Of a stretch of DNA of 64,000 nucleotides, positions 29,508 to 38,274 are shown piece after piece; positions within the stretch are counted from its first letter, which is position 1; each line of letters opens with the position of its first letter. The position numbers and the translations under genes are program-made. The DNA is taken from the NCBI RefSeq assembly GCF_014522265.1, contig NZ_CP017024.1, positions 2,640,001 through 2,704,000 of the forward strand, given 5' to 3'. The DNA is from Pseudomonas oryzihabitans (lineage in GTDB: Bacteria > Pseudomonadota > Gammaproteobacteria > Pseudomonadales > Pseudomonadaceae). Below the pieces are notes generated by a model. That model was not told where the DNA came from. It saw nothing but the letters and a program-made list of their open reading frames with translations, and searched no databases.

Positions 29508-31436
29508 TCACTCGCCCTTGAAGGCCGCCGCGATGCTCGGCTCGCTGTCACCCGCGCGCGAATCAGTCGAACGCTCCGGCACGAAGGCCAGGGCGCGATT
29601 GAGGGCGCCGCAGGCTTCCAGGCCGCTGGCGCGGGCGATGGCTTCGGCCACGGCGCTGCCGGGAATGGTCTCGTCGCGCAGCAGCTGGTCGGTGATGTCG
29701 TCCAGCGCCGGCTTGAGTTCGGTGATCAGCGCCAGGCAGCGGTGATCCAGGCTGTGCAGCAGCTGATCGGCAGAGGCGATGCTGGGCCCGGCGTCGAACT
29801 CGATGCCGGCGTCGCGCAGGGCCTGCAGGCTGAGCAGCGAGCCGCTCGGGCCCATGCCCAGGGAGGCGACCATGGACAGCGCCAGCTTGGAGGCTTCCTG
29901 CAGATCCTGGGCGGCACCCGAGGAGACCTCGTTGAAGTACAGCTGCTCGGCGCAACGACCGGCCAGCAGCATCTGGATGCGGCCTTCGAGTTCCGACTTC
30001 AGGTGCAGGCGCTTGTCTTCGGTGGGGGTGATCAGGGTCACGCCCAGGGCCTGGCCACGGGGCAGCAGGGTGACCTTTTCCACCCGACCGACGTTGAGCA
30101 CCGCGGCGACCAGGGCGTGACCGGCTTCGTGTACGGCGATGCGGGTGCGCTCGGCCGAACCCAGCGGGGTGACGCCGACCGGTTGCTCGCCGATGCGGCA
30201 GGTCTCGATGGCCTCGACGAAGTGCGCCATGGTCACGGCGCTGGCGTTCTCGCGCGCGGCCAGCAGGGCGGCGTGGTTGCTGATGTAGGCGATGGCCGCC
30301 GGGGTCAGGCCCACGGTGCCGCGGGAGAGGGCGGCCAGGTCCAGCTCGCCTGCGCAGGGCAGCTTGCCGGCATAGAGTTCGAACAGCGCACGGCGGTCTT
30401 CCAGACTCGGCAGCGGCACGGCGATGGTGCGGTCGAAGCGACCTTCGCGGCGCAGCGCCGGATCCAGGGAATCGGCGAAGTTGGTGGCGCCCAGCACCAG
30501 CACGCCGCTGGTGCCGTCGAAGCCGTCCAGCTCGGTGAGGAACTGGTTGATGATGCGGTTGGCCTCGGCATCGCTGGAGCGCGACTGCTCGGCGCGGCGG
30601 CCGATGCCGTCGATCTCGTCGATGAAGATGATGCAGGGCGCCTTCTTGCGCGCGGTGCGGAACAGCGACTTGACCTTCTGGATGCCGACCCCGAAGAACA
30701 TCGAGGAGAAGTCGCTACCGGTCACCTGGATGAAGTGGGCGTTGCACTCGGTGGCCAGGGCCTTGGCCAGCTGGGTCTTGCCGGTGCCGGGCTCGCCGGT
30801 CAGCAGCACGCCCTTGGGCGGACGGGCACCCAGGGCGGCGAAGGCCTTGGGATTGCGCAGGCAGGTGGTGACGTCTTCCAGCGCCCGCTTGGCTTCGGCG
30901 GCGCCGACCACATCCTTGAAGGAGATGCCGGTGCCCTTGCGATGCAGCTTGAAGGGGCTGGCGAATCTCAGGGCCAGGGGGGTGGCCAGCAACAGCAGGA
31001 GCAGGTAGCCCGGCAGGTTGATCAGCAGGGCGTCGAGCCAGGGATGACGCTGCCCGGATTCGCTCCAGGTGGCCACCGGGAACAGCGGTTCGGCCTGGGT
31101 GGCGTAGTCGGCCAGCAGGCGATCGGCGATGCGCCCGCCGTTGTCGGCCACGGCGTAGTGCTCGCCGCGATTGGTGTCTATGTAGAGGGTGTGATCACCG
31201 ATCACGGCGCCGGTGATGGCCTTGGCGCGCAGATCGCCCAGCAGCACGGAGAGATCACGTGGCTGCTGGGTCCAGTGTTCGGGAGCCTGCTGCACGCTGG
31301 CGAGCATGGCGGTGGCGGTAGGCGCCGGCGTGCTGGGCGTGAGCCACAGCCAGCAGGCCAGGCTGAGGACGGTGACGAGGGCCAGGGCGCCGGCGATGAG
31401 CAGGCGCGGATATTTGGAAACGACGGACTTCTTCAT
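29508..31436 (-). CDS. FtsH-like membrane AAA+ metalloprotease (second type)
   Basis: A 642-residue protein with two membrane segments (14-32 and about 140-158) around a periplasmic region. Then the AAA module: Walker A GEPGTGKT (214-221), Walker B FIDEIDG (271-277) and the region LDPALRREGRFDR. The M41 protease follows, with HEAGH (436-440) and Asp 511 as the third zinc ligand, so it should be active. The pore loop is MFFGVGIQ instead of the usual MFVGVGAS. It is not next to rlmE or folP, the usual neighbours of housekeeping ftsH, so it is probably an accessory copy. Confidence 0.85.
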   Translation of the reverse strand: MKKSVVSKYPRLLIAGALALVTVLSLACWLWLTPSTPAPTATAMLASVQQAPEHWTQQPRDLSVLLGDLRAKAITGAVIGDHTLYIDTNRGEHYAVADNGGRIADRLLADYATQAEPLFPVATWSESGQRHPWLDALLINLPGYLLLLLLATPLALRFASPFKLHRKGTGISFKDVVGAAEAKRALEDVTTCLRNPKAFAALGARPPKGVLLTGEPGTGKTQLAKALATECNAHFIQVTGSDFSSMFFGVGIQKVKSLFRTARKKAPCIIFIDEIDGIGRRAEQSRSSDAEANRIINQFLTELDGFDGTSGVLVLGATNFADSLDPALRREGRFDRTIAVPLPSLEDRRALFELYAGKLPCAGELDLAALSRGTVGLTPAAIAYISNHAALLAARENASAVTMAHFVEAIETCRIGEQPVGVTPLGSAERTRIAVHEAGHALVAAVLNVGRVEKVTLLPRGQALGVTLITPTEDKRLHLKSELEGRIQMLLAGRCAEQLYFNEVSSGAAQDLQEASKLALSMVASLGMGPSGSLLSLQALRDAGIEFDAGPSIASADQLLHSLDHRCLALITELKPALDDITDQLLRDETIPGSAVAEAIARASGLEACGALNRALAFVPERSTDSRAGDSEPSIAAAFKGE

Positions 31437-31632
31437 TCACATACCGTTAGGGTAGGAGCGACATCGGACGCGGACTCCCGGATTATCGGCCTGTGGCGAA
31501 AAGGGTGAACCTCAGTTCCCCGGAAAACGATGAGTGGACTCACCATCCGTCGAGTAGCGTCACACTTTCGGTCTTTTTCGCGGTCCGCAAGACCCTGTTG
31601 TTTTGCCGCAGATGTCAGGAGTCAACGCATCC

Positions 31633-32406
31633 ATGCCCAATCCCATCGACTGTCGCGACGGTCTCGCCGCGTTGCCGCCGGTGCTGCTCGAACACCTGCG
31701 CCAGGCCGACGAGGTGCTGGTCCTGACCGGTGCCGGCGTGTCGGCGGAAAGCGGCATCGCCACCTTTCGCGAGGCCCTGACCGGGCTCTGGGCGCGCTTC
31801 GATCCGGCGCAACTGGCCACGGCCGAAGCCTTCGTCGAGGATCCGGTGCGGGTCTGGAGCTGGTACGAGTGGCGACGTGCCCAGGTGCTGGCGGCCCAGC
31901 CCAATCCCGCGCATCGTGCCCTGGCGGACTGGGGCCGGCAGCACGGGCGGTTGCGCCTGGTCACCCAGAATGTCGACGACCTGCACGAGCGCGCGGGCAG
32001 TCGCGAGGTGATTCATCTGCACGGCAGCCTGCATGCGCCGCGCTGCTTCGCGTGTGCGCGGCCCTTGGCAGCGCCGGCGTTGCCGGAATCGGCGGAGCAA
32101 CTCGTGGCGCCGCCGCTCTGTCCCGCCTGTGGCGGTCTGGCCCGGCCTGGGGTGGTCTGGTTCGGCGAGGCTTTACCGGCAGAGGCCCTGGCCAGCGCCT
32201 GGGCCCTGGCCGAGCGCTGTGACCTCTGCCTGGTGGTCGGTACTTCGGGGCTGGTGCAGCCGGCGGCCAGTCTGCCCGGGGTGGCGCGCCAGCAGGGCGC
32301 CACGGTGGTGCGCATCGATCCGCAGCCGGCGGCGGATTTCAAGGGTGACTGGCAGCTGCTGGGCGCAGCCGGGATGATTCTGCCGGCGCTGCTGGAGCGC
32401 CTCTAG
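31633..32406 (+). CDS. cobB: NAD-dependent sirtuin deacylase
   Basis: A 257-residue Sir2 enzyme that removes acyl groups from lysines using NAD. Motifs: LTGAGVSAESGIATFRE, VTQNVDDLHERAG, catalytic His in IHLHGSLHAP, and the zinc site C-x2-C ... C-x2-C (CFAC, CPAC), then GVVWFGEALP and VVGTSGLVQPA. ARAQ/RWYEWRR-type residues (YEWRR) resemble desuccinylating class III sirtuins. Upstream in-frame starts exist at 31603 and 31612; 31633 has AGGAG at 31617. It stops 3 nt before a convergent gene. Confidence 0.9.
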   Translation: MPNPIDCRDGLAALPPVLLEHLRQADEVLVLTGAGVSAESGIATFREALTGLWARFDPAQLATAEAFVEDPVRVWSWYEWRRAQVLAAQPNPAHRALADWGRQHGRLRLVTQNVDDLHERAGSREVIHLHGSLHAPRCFACARPLAAPALPESAEQLVAPPLCPACGGLARPGVVWFGEALPAEALASAWALAERCDLCLVVGTSGLVQPAASLPGVARQQGATVVRIDPQPAADFKGDWQLLGAAGMILPALLERL

Positions 32407-32409
32407 CCT

Positions 32410-33177
32410 TTAGTGCAGCGCCTGGCCACCGGTCCCCAGGGCATCCAGGGTGCGCTTGAGGGCGGTGTAAGCCTGACGCTGCTCGTCGTCTTCGGTCAGC
32501 AGGCCGTCGAACAGGGTGGCGACCAGCGCCGGATCCTGGGCGACGAAGCGGTCGATCAGGACGTCGTTGTCCTGGCGCCCGGCGGTGATCAGCAGCACGG
32601 CGAGCTGGGCGACATAGCGCGCCGCCAGCGGATAGGCCTTGAGAAAGACCTTGAAGGGCGCATCGGCCAGTCCCGGCGCGAAACCCTTGGCCAGGCCCTG
32701 CTGGGCCGCGGCGATGGCCTGGCGGACGGCGTCCTGCCAGTTGCCGGCGGTCACCGCGCCCGCCGGCAGGGCGCGGCGCATCTGGCCGAGCAGGCTGTTG
32801 AGGAAGATGCGGCGGTTGGTCTGGTAATCGTCGTCGGTATCGAGCAATTCGCGGCGAATGCGGACCAGGACGCGATCGTCCTCGGCGTCGGCGGTCACCG
32901 CCTGCTTGAAGGCCAGGGTCAGTTCGCGGTCCAGCAGGCCGGGCTTGCGACCTTCCAGCTCGGCCTGCAGCAACGGACCGCTGGAGTCGGCGAAGAAGAA
33001 GCGCTCGGCGTGGGGCGCCAGGCGTTCGCGCAGGCGCGGCCAGAGCTCCGCCGCGAACAGTTGCTCGGCCGTGCTGCCGGAAACGATGACGCGGTGCTGC
33101 GGCGCCTCGGCCAGATAGTCGAACAGCGCGGGGGTATCGAGCGCGGTGCGATCGACGATGAGGTAACGGTGCTTCAC
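32410..33177 (-). CDS. Uncharacterised cytoplasmic protein
   Basis: A 255-residue soluble, mostly helical protein starting VKHRYLIVDRTALDTPALFD. I do not recognise a domain. The first 90 residues alternate strands and helices (RVIVSGSTAEQLFAAELWPR and RFFFADSSGPL), the rest is helical. The GTG at 33177 is chosen because AGGAG precedes it by 5 nt; the upstream frame lacks such a site. It is convergent with the sirtuin gene with a 3-nt gap. Confidence 0.6.
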   Translation of the reverse strand: MKHRYLIVDRTALDTPALFDYLAEAPQHRVIVSGSTAEQLFAAELWPRLRERLAPHAERFFFADSSGPLLQAELEGRKPGLLDRELTLAFKQAVTADAEDDRVLVRIRRELLDTDDDYQTNRRIFLNSLLGQMRRALPAGAVTAGNWQDAVRQAIAAAQQGLAKGFAPGLADAPFKVFLKAYPLAARYVAQLAVLLITAGRQDNDVLIDRFVAQDPALVATLFDGLLTEDDEQRQAYTALKRTLDALGTGGQALH

Positions 33178-33329
33178 GGCAACTCCTGAATGCGACGGCC
33201 GCACCTGTCGGGGTGCGGCGGGATGGCCGTTAGTCTATAGGAAGGCGGGAACGCTTGGCCCGGGCTTTGGCCTAATCAACCAGGGTGCAGCCCGCGACAC
33301 CCTTCCTTTCGCGGCCGGAGGACACCAAG

Positions 33330-33584
33330 ATGCGCAAGACCCCGCTGATCCTTGCCCTGAGCGCTGCCCTGGCCCTGGTGGCCGGTCCCAGCCTGGCCGC
33401 CAGCAGCAACAACGACGCCGGGGTGACCGGCAACGGCATCGGCGCCCCGGGCAGCTCCAACACCAGCAACAGAGACAGCGCGGACGATACCTCCAGCGCC
33501 ACGCCGTCCACCCAGAAGAAGGCCGACAAGACACCTGCCACCAAGGGCCAGGGCAGCCAGCAGAAGCGCGTGCTTAACGATTGA
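33330..33584 (+). CDS. Small secreted Ser/Asn/Thr-rich protein
   Basis: An 84-residue precursor with a clear signal peptide (RKTPLILALSAALALVAGPS then LAASS) and a low-complexity, probably unstructured mature part of about 60 residues rich in S, N, T, D and K. No family is recognised. GGAG precedes the ATG, and a strong terminator follows, so it is a single-gene unit. Confidence 0.65.
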   Translation: MRKTPLILALSAALALVAGPSLAASSNNDAGVTGNGIGAPGSSNTSNRDSADDTSSATPSTQKKADKTPATKGQGSQQKRVLND

Positions 33585-33593
33585 TGGTCAAAC

Positions 33594-33622
33594 AAAAGGC
33601 GCCTCTCGGGGCGCCTTTTTTC
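33594..33622 (+). terminator. Intrinsic terminator
   Basis: Arms AAAAGGCGCC and GGCGCCTTTT around TCTCGG, then TTC; 10 nt after the small secreted-protein gene. Confidence 0.88.
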
Positions 33623-33650
33623 GATCGCAGCCTGTGACGGCGGAAAAGTC

Positions 33651-33923
33651 TCAGCAGGCGCGGGTGTAGCGGACCTGCCAGTCGAGTCGCTCATGGGTAG
33701 CCCGCTCGATACGGGCGCGACTGTCGCAGATGAAGGCTTCCAACAGGGAGTTGTCCAGCAGATCGACCCGCGCGATGCGGCGTTGCAGGAGCGCCGTACC
33801 ATTGGGCGCATAGACCTCGACGTTGAAGGTCGCCTGATCCTGGGCGGTCATGGCGCACAGCATCGGTTGAAAAGCGCCCTTGATAATGGTGTTCGCATCC
33901 GTGAACTTCAGCGGCTCGGCCAT
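33651..33923 (-). CDS. Small hypothetical protein
   Basis: A 90-residue soluble protein (MAEPLKFTDANTIIKGAFQP, VEVYAPNGTALLQRRIARVD, SRARIERATHERLDWQVRYT) with a beta-rich look and two Cys. Not recognised. AGGAG stands 8 nt before the ATG at 33923; the GTG three codons upstream overlaps that site. It lies downstream of, and on the same strand as, the HDOD gene (115 nt gap from the HDOD stop). Confidence 0.55.
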   Translation of the reverse strand: MAEPLKFTDANTIIKGAFQPMLCAMTAQDQATFNVEVYAPNGTALLQRRIARVDLLDNSLLEAFICDSRARIERATHERLDWQVRYTRAC

Positions 33924-34047
33924 CGCAATCACTCCTGTCAGCTATAACGCTTCGACCGATTCTTGGGCGACCCGTTCGACTTTTGCCATGACCGGCTGGC
34001 AGATTTGTGATGCAGGCGGTGGCGCTGCCCGTGCAGGGGACGGCCGG

Positions 34048-34857
34048 TCAGTTGATCAGGGTACCGAAGGCCTTGTCCGCCTCTATCACCTCGGGCAGTT
34101 CGCGCAGTAGAAGCTCCAGATCCACGCCTTCCAGCAGCGGATTGGCCAGCGCCGCCTTGGCCTGGTCGTTGATGCCGCCGTGCCGCCGCAGGACAAAGGA
34201 AATCAGGCGCGCCTGGGCAACCATGCGCGCCGGAGCGGAATCCTCGGGCGCATCCTGGGGATGCAGCTGGTAGGCGATGGCATGCTGGATCACCACCGGC
34301 AGCTGCCAGCGGCGGGCCAGCTCGGCGCCCACCTCCGGATAGCCGAAGCCGATGGCCTGGTCGGCCGGCACCGGGGCGCGCTGCTCGGCGTCGATGCGCA
34401 CGGCGATGTCGGGTGCCGCGGTCCTGATCAGCAACTCGCCGATGCTGTGCAGCATGCCGCAGGTGAAGGCGGTCTCGGGATCGGCACCGGCCTGGCGGGC
34501 GAGGACGCGGCAGATGCTGGCAACATCGAAGCTGTGCTGCCAGAAGTCCCGCGGATCGAAGCTGGGGTTGTGGCGGAAGGCCGCGGTCACCGCCGAGGCC
34601 AGCACCAGGGTGCGCAGGGCGTCGAAGCCCAGGCGGATGGCGGCGCCTTCGATGCTGGTGGACGGTCGCACGCCGCGAAAACGCACCGAGTTGGCCAGGC
34701 GCAGGACCTTGGCCGAGAGCACCGGATCCAGCGCCAGGTTGCGGGCGACGTCTTCGATGCTGCTGTTGGGATCGTCGAACTGCTGGATCAGCTCCTGAGC
34801 CACCTTGGGAATGCTGGGAAGGGTATGCAGGTGATCGAACAGAGCATCGATTTCCAT
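34048..34857 (-). CDS. HDOD domain-containing signalling protein
   Basis: A 269-residue protein built around one HDOD domain: LPSIPKVAQELIQQFDDPNS, LALDPVLSAKVLRLANSVRF, TSIEGAAIRLGFDALRTLVL, FWQHSFDVASICRVLARQAG and CGMLHSIGELLI. HDOD is related to HD phosphohydrolases but lacks their metal site and usually acts in regulation linked to c-di-GMP or stress. It neighbours two diguanylate cyclase genes. Confidence 0.88.
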   Translation of the reverse strand: MEIDALFDHLHTLPSIPKVAQELIQQFDDPNSSIEDVARNLALDPVLSAKVLRLANSVRFRGVRPSTSIEGAAIRLGFDALRTLVLASAVTAAFRHNPSFDPRDFWQHSFDVASICRVLARQAGADPETAFTCGMLHSIGELLIRTAAPDIAVRIDAEQRAPVPADQAIGFGYPEVGAELARRWQLPVVIQHAIAYQLHPQDAPEDSAPARMVAQARLISFVLRRHGGINDQAKAALANPLLEGVDLELLLRELPEVIEADKAFGTLIN

Positions 34858-35200
34858 GATGGCGCCTGGTTTGTTCTATACCGAAGGTGGGAACTGATAA
34901 GTCGCTGAAAGCATGAACGACGGCCCGGGCGCTGCCAAGCCTAGCCGAGAATCCGCAGCGATGAGCTTAGCGGGCCGGGCGCTGCGGGTTGCAGGATGAG
35001 CTGACCGGTGGCGTCATTTCGCCGCCGTCCGTTGGCTCGATCCGTGCGCGGCCGTGGTCCTATGCGTTCCAGTGATGGGCGAAGCGATAACCAGACGTCT
35101 ATTGTCTTGCTTGAGTCCGCTTTCCGCCGACGACGGGCCACGAATGGGATAGCATCCAGTGATATCAGTTGGCCACTAAATTTGGCGTTCGAGTTGTGCA
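34858..35200. other. Intergenic region without a recognised gene
   Basis: 343 nt between the divergent HDOD and GGDEF genes. I see no convincing ORF, RNA or repeat; GCCCGGGCGCTGCC at about 34922 and GGGCCGGGCGCTGC at about 34973 are similar. The part near 35150-35200 is AT-richer and probably holds the GGDEF promoter. Confidence 0.5.
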
Positions 35201-36220
35201 ATGACTTATCAGACTCACATTCGCCAGATGCTGCAGTTGCCCAATGTGCTGGCGCAGAGCACCGGCATCCTGGGCTGGTTGATCAGTGTGCTGATCAACC
35301 CCTTCCTGACCGCCGGGGTACCGGCCTGGGGCTGGCTGGCTTTTGCCGGCATGATCGGCTCCTGCCTGGCCATGACCACCGCCCGCCGTTTCGCCGTCTG
35401 GCGCCTGTTCGCCCTGGTATTCGTGCTGTTCGAGGCCCTGGCCTTTCGCTTCCAGATCCTCGGCATGGGCGAGGCTGGCCATGCCTGGATGATTCCCATG
35501 GCCATCGTCATCATCCTCGGCTCGACCATTCTGTTTTCCCATGTGCTCGACTACGGCATCGCCGCCGCGGCGGTCTGGTTGCTGCTGTTCTATGGCGAAC
35601 TGGACACCATCACCGCGGCGGCCCTGCCGCTGTTCGTGGTCATGCTGGGGGCCAGCCTGGCATTGGGGCTGTTGCTCAATGCCACCTTCGTCCGCATCGT
35701 CGCCAGCACCCTGGAACTCAAGGAAAGCTATCGGCTGCAGGCGGAAACCGATGCCCTCACCGGGATCAGCAACCGCCGCGCACTGATGCTGGACATGGAG
35801 CAGGTCTGCCGAGAGGGATCGCCGTCCTGGTATTTCGTCATGCTCGACATCGACGACTTCAAGCGGATCAACGACAGATTCGGCCACGACGTGGGGGACC
35901 AGGTGCTCAGAGAGATGGCCGTTACCCTGGGTAGGCACTTCCCGGGTGGACGCTTCGGACGCCTGGGCGGCGAGGAATTCGGCGTGCTGTTGCAGGCCGA
36001 GGATGAGCGCCAGCTGGCGCAGCGACTGCAGGCGCTGCTGGACGATATCCGCAGCAGCACCTGTACCGGCAGCTGTTTTTCCTTCAGCGCCGGGGTGGCG
36101 CGCCTCGCCCCGGGCTATCAGCCCTCGGAGCTGCTCAAGCAGGCCGATGGCGAGCTCTATCAGGCCAAGCGCGCCGGCAAGGACCGGGTGCACTACCGCG
36201 GCGGCATGATCTGCGGCTAG
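35201..36220 (+). CDS. Membrane-bound diguanylate cyclase
   Basis: A 339-residue protein with about six membrane segments in the first 170 residues and a C-terminal GGDEF domain that makes c-di-GMP from two GTP. The active site is RLGGEEFGVLL; DALTGISNRRALM and MLDIDDFKRINDRFGHDVGD are intact. No RxxD inhibitory site stands before GGEEF, so product inhibition may be weak. It is divergent from the HDOD gene and convergent with a second cyclase gene. Confidence 0.92.
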   Translation: MTYQTHIRQMLQLPNVLAQSTGILGWLISVLINPFLTAGVPAWGWLAFAGMIGSCLAMTTARRFAVWRLFALVFVLFEALAFRFQILGMGEAGHAWMIPMAIVIILGSTILFSHVLDYGIAAAAVWLLLFYGELDTITAAALPLFVVMLGASLALGLLLNATFVRIVASTLELKESYRLQAETDALTGISNRRALMLDMEQVCREGSPSWYFVMLDIDDFKRINDRFGHDVGDQVLREMAVTLGRHFPGGRFGRLGGEEFGVLLQAEDERQLAQRLQALLDDIRSSTCTGSCFSFSAGVARLAPGYQPSELLKQADGELYQAKRAGKDRVHYRGGMICG

Positions 36221-36248
36221 GCCCGTCCGCACGGCGCCCGGGCCACGC

Positions 36249-37787
36249 CTAGAGCCCCTGATCTTCCAGCGGCGGATGGGTGCGATTGCGGCCCAGGTGC
36301 TTGGCGCGGTAGAGCGCGGCATCGGCGCTGGCCAGCAGGTCGGCGGGCTGGGGCGGCGGGGTCTGGCCGGGCGGCTGGACGGCGATGCCGAGACTGACGG
36401 TGATGCGGCCGAAGGGACTGGTGGCATGGGCCACCTCCAGTACCTGCAGGCGTTCCTGGACCGTGGCGGCCACCCGCTGGGCGCCGCTTTCGTCGCAGTT
36501 GGGCAGCAGCAGGACCATCTCCTCACCGCCGTAGCGCGCCGCCAGATCGCCCGGGCGGCGCGCCGCCGAGGCCACCACGCCGGCCACTGCCTGCAGACAG
36601 CGATCGCCCGCGGGGTGGCCGTAGTGGTCGTTGTAGGCCTTGAAGTGATCGATGTCGATCATCAGCAGGCTGAGCGACTGGGCGTTGCGTTGCGCCCGGG
36701 CCAGCTCCACTGGCAGCAGGTTGTCGAACTGCCGACGATTGCCCAGCCCGGTCAGGCTGTCCTTTAGCGTCAGCAGGTGCAACTCGTCATGGGCCTGGCG
36801 CAGGGCCACGGCGCTGCGTTCGCCGGCGCGGATCTCGCGCAGCAGGCTGAAGCCGAAAACCAGCATGCCGACGATGATGAGGCCCACCACCGTCACCGAT
36901 CTCAGCATGTCCTGGCGCCAGCTGGCGAGGATGTCGCTCCGGGAGATACCGGCCAGCGCCACCAGCGGATAGCCTTCCAGATGCTGGAAGGCATAGAGGC
37001 GTTCACGGCCGTCGAGCATGGCGCGCACTAGGGCGGTACCGCTGGGGGCCTGGGTCACGTACTGGCGAAACAGCGTGCTGCTGGCCAGCGGGGTGCCGAC
37101 GTGCTCGGGTACATAGGGCCGGCGGACCATCAGGGTGCCATCGTCCTGCGCCAGGGTGATGGCGCCGCGGGCGTCCAGTTTGAAGCGCTCGTAGTAGTCG
37201 ACGAAGTACTGCAGGCGGATGGTGGCCAGCAGGACACCGGCGAAGCGACCGTCGCGGTCTTCCAGCCGGCGTGATACCGGGATGATCAACTCGTGGGTGC
37301 TGCGACTCTCGATCACCGTGCCGACGTGCAGTACGTCGGCGGCGTGCTGGCGGTGAAACTGGAAATACTCGCGATCGGCATTGTTGGCCCGGGGCGGCTC
37401 GCTGCTCTTGTCGGTCACCCGCCATTCGCCATCGCGACCGTAGATGAACAGCCCGTGCAGTTGCGGCAGGAGGGCGGCCTGGCGCGCCAGCAGGCGATGC
37501 ACCCGGGGGCGGTCCAGGTGATCGAGGGGTTGATCCTCCAGGCGGTCGCGGATGCTGACCAGCAGCGAATCCGCTTCCTTGATGGCGTCGTCGGCATGCT
37601 GCGCCGCCGCCAGGGCGATGTTGCCGACGTCGCTGCGCGCGCTGGCGAAGGCGTTCTGGTAGTTGCGCCATACCTGCCAGGACTCCAGTGCCAGGATCAC
37701 CGCGACGGCACAGACCAGCAGCCACAGTGCCCGGCGCTGGGTGGCCGGGTTGCGCGGCGGGAGGGGGGTATCGTCGGCGTCGACCAT
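36249..37787 (-). CDS. Diguanylate cyclase with periplasmic Cache sensor
   Basis: A 512-residue protein: membrane segment 21-38, a periplasmic dCache-type sensor of about 250 residues (LLPQLHGLFIYGRDGEWRVT, SRSTHELIIPVSRRLEDRDG), a second membrane segment, then GGDEF. The active site reads RYGGEEMVLLLP, with Met in place of Phe; this variant may still be active. The inhibitory RxxD (RPGD) stands at the normal distance before it. MIDIDHFKAYNDHYGHPAGD is intact. The ligand is unknown. Confidence 0.9.
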   Translation of the reverse strand: MVDADDTPLPPRNPATQRRALWLLVCAVAVILALESWQVWRNYQNAFASARSDVGNIALAAAQHADDAIKEADSLLVSIRDRLEDQPLDHLDRPRVHRLLARQAALLPQLHGLFIYGRDGEWRVTDKSSEPPRANNADREYFQFHRQHAADVLHVGTVIESRSTHELIIPVSRRLEDRDGRFAGVLLATIRLQYFVDYYERFKLDARGAITLAQDDGTLMVRRPYVPEHVGTPLASSTLFRQYVTQAPSGTALVRAMLDGRERLYAFQHLEGYPLVALAGISRSDILASWRQDMLRSVTVVGLIIVGMLVFGFSLLREIRAGERSAVALRQAHDELHLLTLKDSLTGLGNRRQFDNLLPVELARAQRNAQSLSLLMIDIDHFKAYNDHYGHPAGDRCLQAVAGVVASAARRPGDLAARYGGEEMVLLLPNCDESGAQRVAATVQERLQVLEVAHATSPFGRITVSLGIAVQPPGQTPPPQPADLLASADAALYRAKHLGRNRTHPPLEDQGL

Positions 37788-37992
37788 GGCGGGAAAGCTT
37801 CCTCGTCCTCGGTGTGCAGGAGACCGCGCGCCGGGCGATTCAGGCCACTACACGGGGATAAAAGTCAGACAAGTCTACAGTTTCGTCGGAATCTTGCAGA
37901 GCGTACGAATCCTCGCGCCACAGCTGTGGTCACTAGCGATATAGCTGTCCTTGGGATGGCGCCCAGCCAACTGCCCGACCGGGAGGTCAAAG

Positions 37993-38253
37993 ATGTCGCA
38001 GATCGCCGAACAGATCGTCGAAGACGCCATGCAGCGCATCGAGGAGAACGAGCCGCAGCATGCCGCCGATCCCGTGCGCAACTTTTCCCTGACCCTGACC
38101 GATCCTGCGGAGATCCGGGTCGGCGCGGAAATCTACTTTCTCTTCGAACAGCGCCTCAAGGGGTTCTATCCGGACGCCCGGGTAGTAGTGCGCGGCCATG
38201 CCGCCGAGGGCTACAACATCACCGCCCAGGTCGAGCGTCGTCGCTCGGCCTGA
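37993..38253 (+). CDS. Small hypothetical protein
   Basis: An 86-residue acidic protein (MSQIAEQIVEDAMQRIEENE, FSLTLTDPAEIRVGAEIYFL, YPDARVVVRGHAAEGYNITA) with a helix followed by a beta-rich part. I do not recognise the family. GGGAGG precedes the ATG. It is convergent with the AbrB gene, 21 nt apart. Confidence 0.6.
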   Translation: MSQIAEQIVEDAMQRIEENEPQHAADPVRNFSLTLTDPAEIRVGAEIYFLFEQRLKGFYPDARVVVRGHAAEGYNITAQVERRRSA

Positions 38254-38274
38254 TGGCCGCGCCCTCAGCTCGTG

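Noticed and set aside
29742-31508. A 588-codon plus-strand frame opposite the FtsH-like gene
   Set aside because: The product is low-complexity Gln/Gly/Ala/Asp, typical of the reverse strand of a GC-rich gene; the minus-strand frame has complete protease motifs.
35165-36526. A 453-codon minus-strand frame spanning both cyclase genes
   Set aside because: Its first part repeats the second cyclase in a shifted frame, and the rest is antisense to the first cyclase; no coherent domain.
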